Positions 8,969-18,475 of a stretch of 64,000 nucleotides of DNA are shown in pieces. Within the stretch, counting starts at the first letter, position 1. Every line of letters begins with the position of its first letter. The translations under genes and the position numbers were made by a program. This DNA is from an uncultured Roseibium sp. (GTDB lineage: Bacteria > Pseudomonadota > Alphaproteobacteria > Rhizobiales > Stappiaceae): NCBI RefSeq assembly GCF_947496995.1, contig NZ_CANMFD010000008.1, positions 1-64,000 on the forward strand. Direction: 5' to 3'. Under the pieces are notes generated by a model, which was not told where the DNA came from, made no database searches, and saw only the letters and a program-made list of their open reading frames with translations.

Positions 8969-9823
8969 ATGGCGAGGAAAAAACCGCAAGGTGGAGGCGG
9001 CGCGCCTGACTGGCTGGTGACATTCGCCGACCTGATGTCGCTGCTCGTGTGCTTCTTTGTTCTGATCATTTCCTTTTCCATTCAGGACAAGGAAAAACTG
9101 CAGGTCGTCGCAGGGTCCATGCGCGAGGCTTTCGGCGTAAAGGATACCGCCCGGAAAACCGGCATCATCGAGGTCGAGGGCATACCGATCCGCGACTACA
9201 TGAAGGATGTCAGCCAGGTCGATCAGGAGCTGGATTCGGATTTCGCCCAGGAGCGCCACGAAAAGCGGGAGGCGCAGGGCCCGGAAGCCAACACCCACGA
9301 CACGCTGGAAGCCGAGATCGAAAAGCCCCGCCAGTTTGCCACGGCGGCAGCATCCTTGCGGCAGGCCTGGCAGGAAATGCCCGAAATCACGGAGATCTCC
9401 AGCAATATTATCCTGGAGGAATCCGAGGAGGGGCTGAACATCATGCTGGTCGACCAGGACGGCCGCTCGATGTTCCGTGAAGGCTCGAAATATCCGTACG
9501 AAACCACCCGCCGCCTGATTGCCAAGATGGCGCCGGTTCTGTCGCAGATGCCGAACCGTATCGAAATCTCCGGCCACACGACCTCCGGCCAGATGACCGC
9601 AGACCCGGGCTATACAGGCTGGGACCTTTCAAGCGAGCGCGCGAATATCGCCCGGCAGATCCTGTCCGAATACGGCGTTCAGGAAGACCAGTTCTACGCG
9701 GTTATCGGAAAGTCGGATACGGAACCGCTTTTTCCAAACGATCCCTATCTTGCAGCCAACCGGCGGATCGGCATTCTCCTGAAAGCCGAAGAACCGCCCT
9801 TGCCGGCAGGTCACAACCCCTAG
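8969..9823 (+). CDS. pomB: Flagellar stator subunit B, PomB/MotB-like with OmpA-type peptidoglycan domain
   Basis: A 284-residue protein. A short basic N-terminus leads to one membrane helix, WLVTFADLMSLLVCFFVLII, whose Asp is the ion-binding residue of MotB/PomB. The plug/linker region follows, with EAFGV just after the helix. The C-terminal OmpA-like domain (about 150-275) has ISGHTTSG and DLSSERANIARQIL, which bind peptidoglycan. FADLMSLL-CFF resembles PomB closely. It starts 65 bp after pomA and ends 28 bp from the convergent NfeD gene. Confidence 0.92.
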   Translation: MARKKPQGGGGAPDWLVTFADLMSLLVCFFVLIISFSIQDKEKLQVVAGSMREAFGVKDTARKTGIIEVEGIPIRDYMKDVSQVDQELDSDFAQERHEKREAQGPEANTHDTLEAEIEKPRQFATAAASLRQAWQEMPEITEISSNIILEESEEGLNIMLVDQDGRSMFREGSKYPYETTRRLIAKMAPVLSQMPNRIEISGHTTSGQMTADPGYTGWDLSSERANIARQILSEYGVQEDQFYAVIGKSDTEPLFPNDPYLAANRRIGILLKAEEPPLPAGHNP

Positions 9824-9851
9824 GTTTGCGAACCAAATACGGTAGCGACCG

Positions 9852-10307
9852 TCACTTGGCCTGCGAGACGACCAGCCGCGCGCCGTCGATGGCATCGACA
9901 CGCACCTTTGTGCCCGCTGGAAGATCCGGACCGGTGATCCGCCAGATCGTATCGTCGATGGAGAGGTTCCCTGCCCCTTCGTTCAACGGCTTTGTGAGCG
10001 TGAACTCCCTGCCGATATAGCGGCTGCCCCGCTGATTGAGGCCCGGATCGCCTTTTTCCGATGACAGCCGGGTCATCAGACGGCGGCCGATCAGCAGGCT
10101 CACCAGCGACAGCACCAGAAACAACCCGACATGGACCTGCCAGCCGAAGCCGAAGGCCAGCGCCACGACACCGACCACCAGCGCCGAAACCCCGAACCAC
10201 AGGAAGATCGTGCCCGGAGCGAGAATCTCCAGTCCCAGCAGGATGAGCCCCAGAACGAACCAGCTCCAGGGTCCCAGATAGGCGATGATGCTTTCCGTCA
10301 GGCTCAC
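9852..10307 (-). CDS. NfeD-family membrane protein
   Basis: A 151-residue protein with hydrophobic segments from about 12 to 75 ([20 protein letters not shown] is the family signature) and a C-terminal OB-fold-like domain ending in [14 protein letters not shown]. It starts with GTG, and the overlap GTGA joins it to the stop codon of the SPFH gene upstream, so the two are translationally coupled. NfeD proteins are partners of stomatin/SPFH proteins in membrane microdomains. This is the short form, without the N-terminal serine protease domain. Confidence 0.92.
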   Translation of the reverse strand: MSLTESIIAYLGPWSWFVLGLILLGLEILAPGTIFLWFGVSALVVGVVALAFGFGWQVHVGLFLVLSLVSLLIGRRLMTRLSSEKGDPGLNQRGSRYIGREFTLTKPLNEGAGNLSIDDTIWRITGPDLPAGTKVRVDAIDGARLVVSQAK

Positions 10308-11290
10308 GCGTTCTCTCCGTCGGAACCGCCTGTATCGGGAATACCCGACGCAGTCCTGCCCTTGCGCCTGTCATCGCTGAAGGCTTCCTTGGCGATTTCC
10401 CCTATCCCGGAGAGAGCCCCAAGCAGCGACGTTGCTTCCATCGGCAGGATCAGCGTTTTCTGGTTTGGCGATGTGGCCAGTTCCTTGAAGGCCTCGACAT
10501 ATTTGTTGGCGACGAAGTAGTTGATCGCCTGAATATCCCCGGCCGAGATTGCCGCGCTGACCATCTGGGTGGCCTTGGCTTCCGCCTCGGCCTCACGTTC
10601 GCGGGCTTCCGCGTCGCGAAACGCGGATTCGCGCCGGCCTTCGGCCTCCAGGATCAGCGACTGCTTCTGACCTTCCGCCTTGAGAATTTCCGACTGACGT
10701 TTTCCTTCGGCCTCGAGGATGGAGGCACGCTTTTCGCGCTCCGCCTTCATCTGCCGCCCCATCGCATCGACCAGGTCGCGCGGGGGGTTGATATCCTTGA
10801 TCTCGATACGGGTGATCTTGATGCCCCAGGGCTCCGCGGCCGCATCGACGACACGCAGGATCTGAGCGTTGATCTCGTCCCTGTTCGACAGAAGACTGTC
10901 CAGGTCCATCGATCCCATGACGGAACGAATGTTGGTCATGGTCAGGTTGAGGATTGCGTTCTGCAGTCCCAGAACCTCGTAGGAAGCCCGCGCCGCATCG
11001 AGCACCTGATAGAACGTGACGCCGTCGGCCGTGACGCTCGCGTTGTCGCGGGTGATGACTTCCTGCGAGGGAACATCCAGCACCTGTTCCATCATGTTCA
11101 GCTTGTGGCCGACCTTGTCGATGAACGGAATGATGAAATTCAGACCTGGCATCAGGGTCTTCCGGTATTTCCCGAAGCGCTCGATCGTGTAGTTGTAGCC
11201 TTGTGGAACTGTCTTGACCCCGGCGAAAAACACCAGAACGACCAGCACCAGGAGGGCAATCAGGAAAATATCAAATCCTGCGAGTGGCAT
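10304..11290 (-). CDS. SPFH/stomatin-like (paraslipin, QmcA-type) membrane protein
   Basis: A 328-residue protein. The ATG at 11290 is chosen because GGGAG precedes it by 7 nt; a TTG six bases upstream is possible but weak. One N-terminal membrane anchor (about 8-26) is followed by the SPFH domain (about 28-190; [19 protein letters not shown] and [14 protein letters not shown]). A long Ala/Glu/Lys-rich coiled coil (about 190-255; repeated [21 protein letters not shown] units) mediates oligomerisation. With the overlapping NfeD gene it forms a standard two-gene unit for membrane organisation or quality control. Confidence 0.94.
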   Translation of the reverse strand: MPLAGFDIFLIALLVLVVLVFFAGVKTVPQGYNYTIERFGKYRKTLMPGLNFIIPFIDKVGHKLNMMEQVLDVPSQEVITRDNASVTADGVTFYQVLDAARASYEVLGLQNAILNLTMTNIRSVMGSMDLDSLLSNRDEINAQILRVVDAAAEPWGIKITRIEIKDINPPRDLVDAMGRQMKAEREKRASILEAEGKRQSEILKAEGQKQSLILEAEGRRESAFRDAEAREREAEAEAKATQMVSAAISAGDIQAINYFVANKYVEAFKELATSPNQKTLILPMEATSLLGALSGIGEIAKEAFSDDRRKGRTASGIPDTGGSDGENA

Positions 11291-11496
11291 TAACAACTCC
11301 CATAAGCTCTTAAAATAGAACGGGCATTATGCGCATTTTCAAGGCTCTGTGCCAGCGCATTCGCCGAGACCGGCAACATCGCCCGGCAACGCCCGCGATT
11401 GCCGCAGGAGTCTGAAGATCGATCGCCACAAACATGTGACGATCATGATTCTTTCGAAGTTTCACTCAAGGCATTCCAAAGGCGCGCACCTTCGGA

Positions 11497-12588
11497 TCAG
11501 ATCCAGCCGCCAAGTTCCCGGCGCACGACATGCTCGATCACTTCCATACCCAGGTCGCTCTCATTGAGGCACGGGATATGGCTGAAATTCTCGCCGCCGT
11601 TTTCTTCAAAGATCTCTGCCGCTTCTCCGGCGATTTCCTCAAGCGTTTCAAGACAATCGGCGACAAAACCGGGATTCATCACAGCGATATTCTTCACGCC
11701 GTCTTTTGCCAGCTGTTCCACGGTCTTGTCCGTATAGGGCTGCAGCCATTCCTCCGGGCCGAAACGCGACTGGAACGTGACGCGAAGCTTGTCTTCGTCC
11801 CAACCGAGAACGTTGCGCATCAGCCGCGTGGTTTTCATGCAGTGGCAATGGTAGGGATCGCCGCGTTTGAAATACGACTGCGGAATGCCGTGATAGGACG
11901 TCAGGACCACGTCCGGCGTGAAGTCCAGGCTCTCCACATGCTGCTCGACGGACTTCGCCAGCGCTTTCACATACACGGGATCGTCGTGATAGGGCGGCAC
12001 GGTGCGGATGGCGGGCTGCCAGCGCATGTCCAGCAGCGTCCGGCACACCACATCGTTGACGGTCGCGGTGGTGGCTGCCGCATACTGCGGATAGAGCGGA
12101 AACACCAGGATGCGGTCGCAGCCCTCGTCCTTGAGCGCCTTCAGCCGGTCGGGAATGGAGGGCTGTCCGTAACGCATCGCCCAGTCCACCTTCAAACGGC
12201 CGCCATCGTCGCCCAGCATTTCGCTCAGCCGGTCCGACTGGTTGCGGGTGATCGTGCGCAGCGGCGACTCGTTCTTCTCTTTGTTCCAGATTTCTTCGTA
12301 GGCCTTGCCGGATTTCCCGGGACGGGTCATCAGGACGATGCCGTAAAGGATCGGATACCAGATCGCCCGCGGCCACTCGATAACGCGCTTGTCGGACAGG
12401 AATTCACGCAGGTAACGGCGCATGGACCAGTAGTCGGTGCCGTCCGGCGTGCCCAGATTGACCAGCAGAACACCGACCTTACCGCTTTTGACGACAGGAT
12501 GGCCCTGCGGCAGACGGACATTCCGATACTCTCCGGCCAGACCGGTTACCGGTTCTTCTGCAGGGGGACGAGGTGGTTGAACGGTCAT
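11497..12588 (-). CDS. hemH: Ferrochelatase
   Basis: A 363-residue enzyme that inserts ferrous iron into protoporphyrin IX, the last step of haem synthesis. The core begins KVGVLLVNLGTPDGTDYW. The catalytic His lies in LTSYHGIPQSYFKRGDPYHC, and the second conserved region is QSRFGPEEWLQPYTD with VMNPGFVADCLETLEEI. The N-terminal 30 residues are a proline-rich extension common in alphaproteobacteria. Length is normal. It is monocistronic by spacing, with about 190-200 bp free on both sides. Confidence 0.97.
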   Translation of the reverse strand: MTVQPPRPPAEEPVTGLAGEYRNVRLPQGHPVVKSGKVGVLLVNLGTPDGTDYWSMRRYLREFLSDKRVIEWPRAIWYPILYGIVLMTRPGKSGKAYEEIWNKEKNESPLRTITRNQSDRLSEMLGDDGGRLKVDWAMRYGQPSIPDRLKALKDEGCDRILVFPLYPQYAAATTATVNDVVCRTLLDMRWQPAIRTVPPYHDDPVYVKALAKSVEQHVESLDFTPDVVLTSYHGIPQSYFKRGDPYHCHCMKTTRLMRNVLGWDEDKLRVTFQSRFGPEEWLQPYTDKTVEQLAKDGVKNIAVMNPGFVADCLETLEEIAGEAAEIFEENGGENFSHIPCLNESDLGMEVIEHVVRRELGGWI

Positions 12589-12781
12589 GGGCGGGACTTA
12601 TCCTGAAATTTTTGATGCTGTGCCGCTTTACATAGTTCAGGCCGGCAGGAAGGCCAATGCGGCAAAGAGCATACGCCCGGAAATTCACCTGGATCACAAA
12701 GGATAAACCTTTTCCAATCGCCTGGCACTCGACAGCCCCCCGCAAGCAACTGGCCCACGCCTATCTTTCGAGATGCGCTTG

Positions 12782-14020
12782 TCAGCCGTACTCCCGTTCG
12801 TCGGCGATCACCTTGCCGTCGTTGGGCAGGCCTCCGGGAGACACAAGCTGCACCTCGCCCTTCAACCGCGTCACCTCCTGCAGGGTCGCCGCGACCCGTT
12901 CGGAAAGGCCGTTGCCTGTCTCTTCCGTTTCCACAGCAAGCGTCATGGCATCCATTTCTCCCAGACGGCTCACTGCAAGGCGCGCCTTGTGGATTTCCGG
13001 ATGCGCCGACACGATCTGCGCAATCTGCGCCGGGTCGACGAACATGCCCTTGACCTTGGTCCGCTGGTCCGCGCGGCCCATCCAGCCGGCAAGCCGCATG
13101 TTCGTGCGCCCGCAGGGCGACTGGCCCGGAATGATCTTGGAAAGGTCCCCCGTGGCAAACCGGATCAGCGGGTACAGGCTGTTGAAGTTGGTCACGACAA
13201 GTTCGCCCACCTCGCCTTCGGCAACCGGCTCCCCGGTTCCCGGCCGGACGATTTCAACGATGTAGTCCTCGTTGACAACCATCCCCTCCCGGGCGTCGCT
13301 CTCATAGGCGATGACACCGAGATCCGCCGTGGCATAGCACTGGCTGACCGCAATACCCTGCGCTTCGTATTCCGCGCGCAGCGAGGGAAAAAGAGCCCCA
13401 CCGGAGACGAGAGCCTTGCGGATGGACGACATGTTCCGACCCTGCTCGCGGCCCCGGTCCAGGAGCACCTTGAGATAATCCGGCGTACCGACGAAGCCCG
13501 ATGGACCGAGAATCTCGACGGCTTCCGCCAATGTGTCCGTATTGCCCGTGCCGGCCGGAAACACCGTGCATTCAAGCGCGATCGCGCCCTGATCCAGAAT
13601 GAAGCCGCCCGGCGTCAGGTGATAGGAAAACGCGTTCAGGACCACATCGCCCTTGCGGAACCCCGCCGCATGAAGACTGCGCGCCCCGTTCCACGGATCA
13701 AGCCCGGGAGCCTGCGGTTCCCAGATTGGGCCGGGAGACATGAACACCCTGGCGGCAAGCGAGAGCTCGCCCGCCAGAAAGCCACCAAAAGGCGGGTTGG
13801 CACGCTGCTTTTCCAGAAGCGCTGATTTGCGCAGCACCGGCAGCGCGGCAAGGCTCGCCCGGTCTTTCACGGAGCCCGCAGCGTGACCTTCCAGATGCGC
13901 CGACCAGGCCGGAGAATTGGCGACCGCGTGGGCCAGCAGGTCCGGCAATCTTGCAAAAAGATCCTGCTCGCGCTGAGCCGGCGCCTGCCGCTCGCGCGCG
14001 TCGAACTGAGTGTCGCTCAT
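12782..14020 (-). CDS. PaaK-like acyl/aryl-CoA ligase (AMP-forming)
   Basis: A 412-residue adenylate-forming enzyme of the phenylacetate-CoA ligase group. Visible features are VFMSPGPIWEPQAPG in the place of the P-loop-like motif, the central VSGGALFPSLRAEY and QCYATADLGVIAYE, the hinge FATGDLSKI, and a short C-terminal domain starting GRADQRTKVKGMFV. It is the last gene of the block that starts with the long-chain ligase and the Liv transporter, so it probably activates the imported acid or a breakdown product. The substrate cannot be assigned from sequence. Confidence 0.88.
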   Translation of the reverse strand: MSDTQFDARERQAPAQREQDLFARLPDLLAHAVANSPAWSAHLEGHAAGSVKDRASLAALPVLRKSALLEKQRANPPFGGFLAGELSLAARVFMSPGPIWEPQAPGLDPWNGARSLHAAGFRKGDVVLNAFSYHLTPGGFILDQGAIALECTVFPAGTGNTDTLAEAVEILGPSGFVGTPDYLKVLLDRGREQGRNMSSIRKALVSGGALFPSLRAEYEAQGIAVSQCYATADLGVIAYESDAREGMVVNEDYIVEIVRPGTGEPVAEGEVGELVVTNFNSLYPLIRFATGDLSKIIPGQSPCGRTNMRLAGWMGRADQRTKVKGMFVDPAQIAQIVSAHPEIHKARLAVSRLGEMDAMTLAVETEETGNGLSERVAATLQEVTRLKGEVQLVSPGGLPNDGKVIADEREYG

Positions 14021-14050
14021 GGTTATCTCCGCCTGTAAGAACCCGATAGA

Positions 14051-14905
14051 TCAGGCCAGCCAGCGCTTCCGCCGCTTGTAATGTTTGACGTTCCTGAACG
14101 AGCGGCGGCCTTCGCCACCCACGCCCAGATAGAATTCCTTCACGTCCTCGTTCTCGCGCAGCGCCTTGGCGTCGCCGTCCAGAACAATGCGGCCGGATTC
14201 CAGAATGTAGCCGTATGTGGCGTATTTCAGCGCGACGTTCGTGTTCTGCTCCGCCAGCAAAAAGGAGACGCCTTCATTCTTGTTGAGCTGGCGGACAATC
14301 TCGAAGATTTCCTCCACCAGCTGCGGCGCCAGACCCATGCTGGGTTCGTCGAGCAGGATCATCTTCGGACGGCTCATCAGGGCGCGGCCAATCGCGCACA
14401 TCTGCTGTTCGCCGCCGGAGGTGTAACCGGCCTGGCTTTGCCGGCGCTCACGCAGGCGCGGAAAATAATTGTAGACCATCTCCAGGTCTGCCTTCACCGC
14501 GCCATAGCCGTCCTTGCGGGTATAGGCCCCGGTGAGCAGGTTCTCTTCGATGGACAAATGCCCGAAGCAGTGCCGACCTTCCATCACCTGGATGCAGCCC
14601 CTGCGGACCAGATCGTTGGGTGACAAAGCCTGAACTTCCTCCCCCTCGAACACGATCTTTCCCTTGGTCACTTCGCCGCGTTCCGCCCCGAGCAGATTGG
14701 ATACCGCCTTGAGGGTCGTCGTCTTTCCGGCGCCGTTCGCACCGAGAAGCGCCACGATGCCGCCCTTGGGAACCGTCAGCGAAACGCCTTTCAGCACCAG
14801 AATGACGTGGTCGTAGATGACCTCGATATTGTTGACCGTCAGGATCGTTTCGGCCGCTTCCGCCGCCGGTCCTGCGCCGCTCTGTTCGATATCCGCTAGT
14901 GTCAT
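14051..14905 (-). CDS. livF: Liv-type ABC transporter ATP-binding protein (LivF-like)
   Basis: A 284-residue ATPase. The ATG at 14905 is preferred because AGGAGAG precedes it; the longer frame upstream adds a basic, improbable N-terminus. Walker A is LLGANGAGKTTTLKAV, the ABC signature is YTSGGEQQMCAIGRAL, and Walker B is MILLDEPSMGLAP. About 25 residues precede the usual LivF start and 20 follow the usual end (basic HYKRRKRW). It is placed after the binding protein, 61 bp away. Confidence 0.94.
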   Translation of the reverse strand: MTLADIEQSGAGPAAEAAETILTVNNIEVIYDHVILVLKGVSLTVPKGGIVALLGANGAGKTTTLKAVSNLLGAERGEVTKGKIVFEGEEVQALSPNDLVRRGCIQVMEGRHCFGHLSIEENLLTGAYTRKDGYGAVKADLEMVYNYFPRLRERRQSQAGYTSGGEQQMCAIGRALMSRPKMILLDEPSMGLAPQLVEEIFEIVRQLNKNEGVSFLLAEQNTNVALKYATYGYILESGRIVLDGDAKALRENEDVKEFYLGVGGEGRRSFRNVKHYKRRKRWLA

Positions 14906-14966
14906 TCCATGCTCTCCTGAGAGGCTCCGCCGCGCGCAAGTCACGCGCGGCGGAGCGGACTGCCGA

Positions 14967-16298
14967 TCAGTTCGGGCAGGGTTCGGTACGTGCCGGCCAA
15001 GGAGCGTTCTTCTCCGCGTACTCCTTCGCGGCAGCCTCAAGCAGCGGACGGACGAGGTCGGTCATCGGCTCGATCCAGTCGGACGCCTGTTGCCACTTCT
15101 CGCCGTTCCACTGCTGGATGAAGACCGGATGGCTGCCGGCATGGTCTTCGCAGGTCACCTTCATCGGGTGTGCAAAGCCTTTCAGGCCCAGCTCTTCGAG
15201 GCGGGCCTCGTCGAGATCAAGGGCTTCCAGGCCCATCCGCATGTCCTCGCCGGTGATGACCTTCTTGCCGGTCAGCTCCTGCGCGGTGCGAATGCCTTCC
15301 GCGATGATGACGGAGTTCAGGACGCCCCGGTTATAGAGCGTTCCACCAACGGAAGCCGCGTCCGTGGAGCTGAGACCAGCGTCGATGACATGCTCCTGGA
15401 TATCGGCGAGTGCCGGGAAGTCGCTGCCGACACCGGAAAAGTTCATCGCCTTGTAGCCCTTGGCGCCATCGCCGCCGGCCGCCGCATCGTCGTCACCCGC
15501 GGACCACCAGACACCGATGAACTTGTCCATCGGGAAGCGGATCTTGACGGCTTCCTTGATGGCGGTCGGGTTCATCGCGCCCCAGCCCCACATGACCATG
15601 TAGTCCGGACGGTCGCGCCGCACGTTCAGCCACTGAGAGGACTGGTTCTGCATTTCGGCACCCGGCACCGCATACTGCAGCAGTTCGAAACCATATTTCT
15701 CGGCAAGCTGCTCCAGAAGCGGGATCGGCTCGCGGCCGTAGCCGGCATCCAGGAAGATGTAGCCGATCTTCTTGCCCTTGAGGTTTTCAAGTCCGCCTTC
15801 CTGCTGGCCGATGTACTTGATCACCACCGACGCACCGTCCCAGTAGGTGTCCGGAACGTTGAAGACCCACGGGAAGACGTTGCCGTCCGCAGCAGCCGAA
15901 AGGCCGTAGCCCATCGACAGGACCGGGATCTTGTCGACACTGGCTTTCGGGATCAGCTGCAGCGTGATGCCGGTGGAATACGGGTTGTAGACCAGCGCGC
16001 CCTTGCCCTTGGTGGCTTCATAGCACTCGACGCCTTTCTGGGCGTTGTAGCCGGTCTCGCATTCTTCCAGCTCAAGCTTGACGCCGCCGATGCCGCCATC
16101 GCGCTCGTTCAGCATTTTCAGATAGTCATGCATGCCGTTGGCGATATGGATGCCGGATCCGGCATAGGGTCCCGTGCGATAGGTCAGCAGCGGCACGTAG
16201 TTGCTGTCCTGCGCCTGGGCTGCCGGTGCCATGACACCGGTCAGTCCGACGCCGACCGCAACGGCCGCTCCGATAGCGAGTTGCTTGAAGTCTCTCAT
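14967..16298 (-). CDS. Periplasmic substrate-binding protein of the Liv-type ABC importer
   Basis: A 443-residue protein with a signal peptide cleaved near AAQAQ. The rest is a type-I periplasmic fold of the Peripla_BP_6/LivK group (YVPLLTYRTGPYAGSG...). The start is supported by GGAGGAAAAAC before the ATG. It is longer than LivK (about 370), with a C-terminal addition rich in Trp, Glu and Pro and two late cysteines. Homologous clusters with acyl-CoA ligases often take up aromatic or short-chain acids rather than leucine, so the ligand here is uncertain. Confidence 0.92.
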   Translation of the reverse strand: MRDFKQLAIGAAVAVGVGLTGVMAPAAQAQDSNYVPLLTYRTGPYAGSGIHIANGMHDYLKMLNERDGGIGGVKLELEECETGYNAQKGVECYEATKGKGALVYNPYSTGITLQLIPKASVDKIPVLSMGYGLSAAADGNVFPWVFNVPDTYWDGASVVIKYIGQQEGGLENLKGKKIGYIFLDAGYGREPIPLLEQLAEKYGFELLQYAVPGAEMQNQSSQWLNVRRDRPDYMVMWGWGAMNPTAIKEAVKIRFPMDKFIGVWWSAGDDDAAAGGDGAKGYKAMNFSGVGSDFPALADIQEHVIDAGLSSTDAASVGGTLYNRGVLNSVIIAEGIRTAQELTGKKVITGEDMRMGLEALDLDEARLEELGLKGFAHPMKVTCEDHAGSHPVFIQQWNGEKWQQASDWIEPMTDLVRPLLEAAAKEYAEKNAPWPARTEPCPN

Positions 16299-16418
16299 GT
16301 TTTTCCTCCCATACGGCGCAAGTCAATAAACGCCGCCGGACCTGTTGCGCCATTCCTCACCGGCCTGGTCCAGGGTCCGGATGGCGTTGCGAAAAGACTG
16401 GCAGTCCCCGGCCTTGGC

Positions 16419-17495
16419 CTAGTAGGGGAACGGCCAGACCCTGAGCTTTTGTTTTGCGATCTGCCAGAGCCGCGCAAACCCGTGCGGCTCGGCAATCAGA
16501 AAGAATATGATCAGCGCCCCGACAATCATGAAGGTGGCGTGTTCGACGGTCTCCGCCGCGATATCGATGCCCAGCAAACCCGGAACGAATTTCAGCAGCA
16601 CCGGCAGGATCCAGATGAACGCCGCGCCCATGAATGCGCCGCCAAGACTGCCGAGACCGCCCAGGATCACCATGAACAGGATCTGGAAGGACAGGCGGAT
16701 CGAATAGGAGGACGGCTCGGCCGCGTTCAGCCAGAAGAACACCATCATCGCGCCCGCGACACCGCAGATATAGGACGACACCGCAAAGGCCATCAGCTTG
16801 GTCCGCAGGGGCCGCACACCCATCAGTTCGGCGGCGATGTCCATGTCGCGGATCATCATCCACGAGCGACCGATCCGCCCGCGCAGGACATTCGCCATCA
16901 GATAGGCGATGCCGGCGGTGATGCACAGCACGACGAAATAACGGGTAATCGGCAGCGCTTCCGCGCCGGTGACGATAAAGCCGAACATTTCCCGGCGCGG
17001 CACTTCGATCGCGCCGGAGGCATTGTAGTTGTAGAGCCACGGAATGCGGATGAAGCACCATTCCAGGAAGAACTGCGCCGCCAGCGTCGTCACGGCCAGG
17101 TAAAGCCCCTTGATGCGCAGGCTCGGCAAGCCGAACACCGCACCGATGGCGGCCGAGAACACACCCGACACCAGCACCATGACGATGACATTGGCGTCCG
17201 GGAAGATGGACGTCAGCTTGTAGGCCGCATAGGCGCCAACGCCCATGAAGGCCCCGGTCCCCAGCGACAACTGCCCGCAATACCCCGTCAGGATGTTCAG
17301 CCCGATCGCCGCCAGGGCGAACACCAGGAAGGGGATCATGATGGAGGTCAGGAAGAAATCATTGGCAAAGGCGGGAATGACCACAAAGGCAATGATGAGG
17401 ATGACGGCCATGCCGATCCGGTCCTGCAGGATCGGGAACAGCGCCTGATCGGCCTTGTAGCTCGTCTTGAATTGTCCGGCTTCGCGATAAAACAT
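16419..17495 (-). CDS. livM: Liv-type ABC transporter permease (LivM-like)
   Basis: A 358-residue inner-membrane permease starting MFYREAGQFKTSY at 17495; upstream codons in the same frame overlap LivH antisense-like sequence and are not membrane-like. About ten hydrophobic segments and the motif GYCGQLSLGTGAFMGVGAYA are characteristic, as is the EAA-like FQILFMVILGGLGSLGGAFMGA. It is 10 bp from LivH upstream, so the two are co-transcribed. It should form the translocation pore with LivH. Confidence 0.94.
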   Translation of the reverse strand: MFYREAGQFKTSYKADQALFPILQDRIGMAVILIIAFVVIPAFANDFFLTSIMIPFLVFALAAIGLNILTGYCGQLSLGTGAFMGVGAYAAYKLTSIFPDANVIVMVLVSGVFSAAIGAVFGLPSLRIKGLYLAVTTLAAQFFLEWCFIRIPWLYNYNASGAIEVPRREMFGFIVTGAEALPITRYFVVLCITAGIAYLMANVLRGRIGRSWMMIRDMDIAAELMGVRPLRTKLMAFAVSSYICGVAGAMMVFFWLNAAEPSSYSIRLSFQILFMVILGGLGSLGGAFMGAAFIWILPVLLKFVPGLLGIDIAAETVEHATFMIVGALIIFFLIAEPHGFARLWQIAKQKLRVWPFPY

Positions 17496-17505
17496 GAAAG
17501 GCTCT

Positions 17506-18459
17506 CTAAATCCGCTCGATGATGCGTTCGCCGAACAGGCCCTGCGGCCGGAACAGAAGGAAGACCAGGGCGATGATGTAGGCGAGCCAGGATTCGACGC
17601 CGCCACCGACGAGGCCGCCCCAGTAAAGCTCGCCGATCTTTTCGCCAAAGCCGATGATCAGGCCGCCGACAATGGCGCCCGGGATCGATGTGAAGCCACC
17701 CAGGATCAGCACCGGCAGCGCCTTGAAGGCGACGATCTCCAGCGCGAAGGACACGTCGGACCGCGCGCCCCACATGATGCCGGTCGCCAGCGCCACCAGC
17801 CCGGCAGCAAACCAGACGATCGCCCAGATCTGGTTGAGCGAGATACCGACCGACAGCGCCGCCTGGTGATCGTCGGCCACGGCCCTGAGCGCGCGTCCGA
17901 TACGGGTCTTGTTGAAGAAGATGCCGAGTGCGGTCACCATGATCACCGCGATGACCGCCGCAGCGATGTCGATATGCTGCAGGATGATCAGCCCGCGCTC
18001 GCCGATCTCGAACGCCGTCGAGCCGGTCGGCAGACCGAGTTCTTCGGTGATCATCTGCTTGGGCTCGCCGCCGAAAACGAACTCGCCGAACCCGACGAGG
18101 AAATAGGTCAGTCCTATGGTGGCCATCAGCAGGATGATTTCCGGCTGGTTGACCAGCGGCCGCATGACGATCCGCTCCACCCCGTAGGCCAGAATGCCCA
18201 TCACGAAGACGGTCAGAACCAGTGCCATATAGGCCGGCACGCCGTTTTCGTGAAAGCCCACCAGAGTCAGCGCGGCGAACACCACCATGATGCCCTGGGC
18301 GAAGTTGAAGACGCCGGACGCCTTGAAGATCAGCACGAAGCCGAGCGCGATCAGCGCATAGAGAATTCCCGCGACGAAGCCTTCCCACAGCACCTGCAGA
18401 AAGAAATCCGGCATGTCGTACATTTGTACGAAGGGATCGATGAATATGTCGTAGAGCAT
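17506..18459 (-). CDS. livH: Liv-type ABC transporter permease (LivH-like)
   Basis: A 317-residue permease. The start at MLYDIFIDPFVQMYD (18459) is chosen over an upstream in-frame ATG because the latter adds a polar, unconserved 14-residue tail. Membrane segments run through the protein, with ALGFVLIFKASGVFNFAQG near the N-terminus and FKALPVLILGGFTSIPGAIVG near the end, both typical of LivH. It lies 16 bp after livG. Confidence 0.94.
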   Translation of the reverse strand: MLYDIFIDPFVQMYDMPDFFLQVLWEGFVAGILYALIALGFVLIFKASGVFNFAQGIMVVFAALTLVGFHENGVPAYMALVLTVFVMGILAYGVERIVMRPLVNQPEIILLMATIGLTYFLVGFGEFVFGGEPKQMITEELGLPTGSTAFEIGERGLIILQHIDIAAAVIAVIMVTALGIFFNKTRIGRALRAVADDHQAALSVGISLNQIWAIVWFAAGLVALATGIMWGARSDVSFALEIVAFKALPVLILGGFTSIPGAIVGGLIIGFGEKIGELYWGGLVGGGVESWLAYIIALVFLLFRPQGLFGERIIERI

Positions 18460-18475
18460 GACGTTACCCCCTTCG

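Noticed and set aside
14817..17522. A 901-codon open frame on the plus strand
   Set aside because: It lies antisense to livF, the binding protein and livM, which have clear family motifs; its product is His/Arg/Asp-rich without domains, the usual shadow of high-GC genes.
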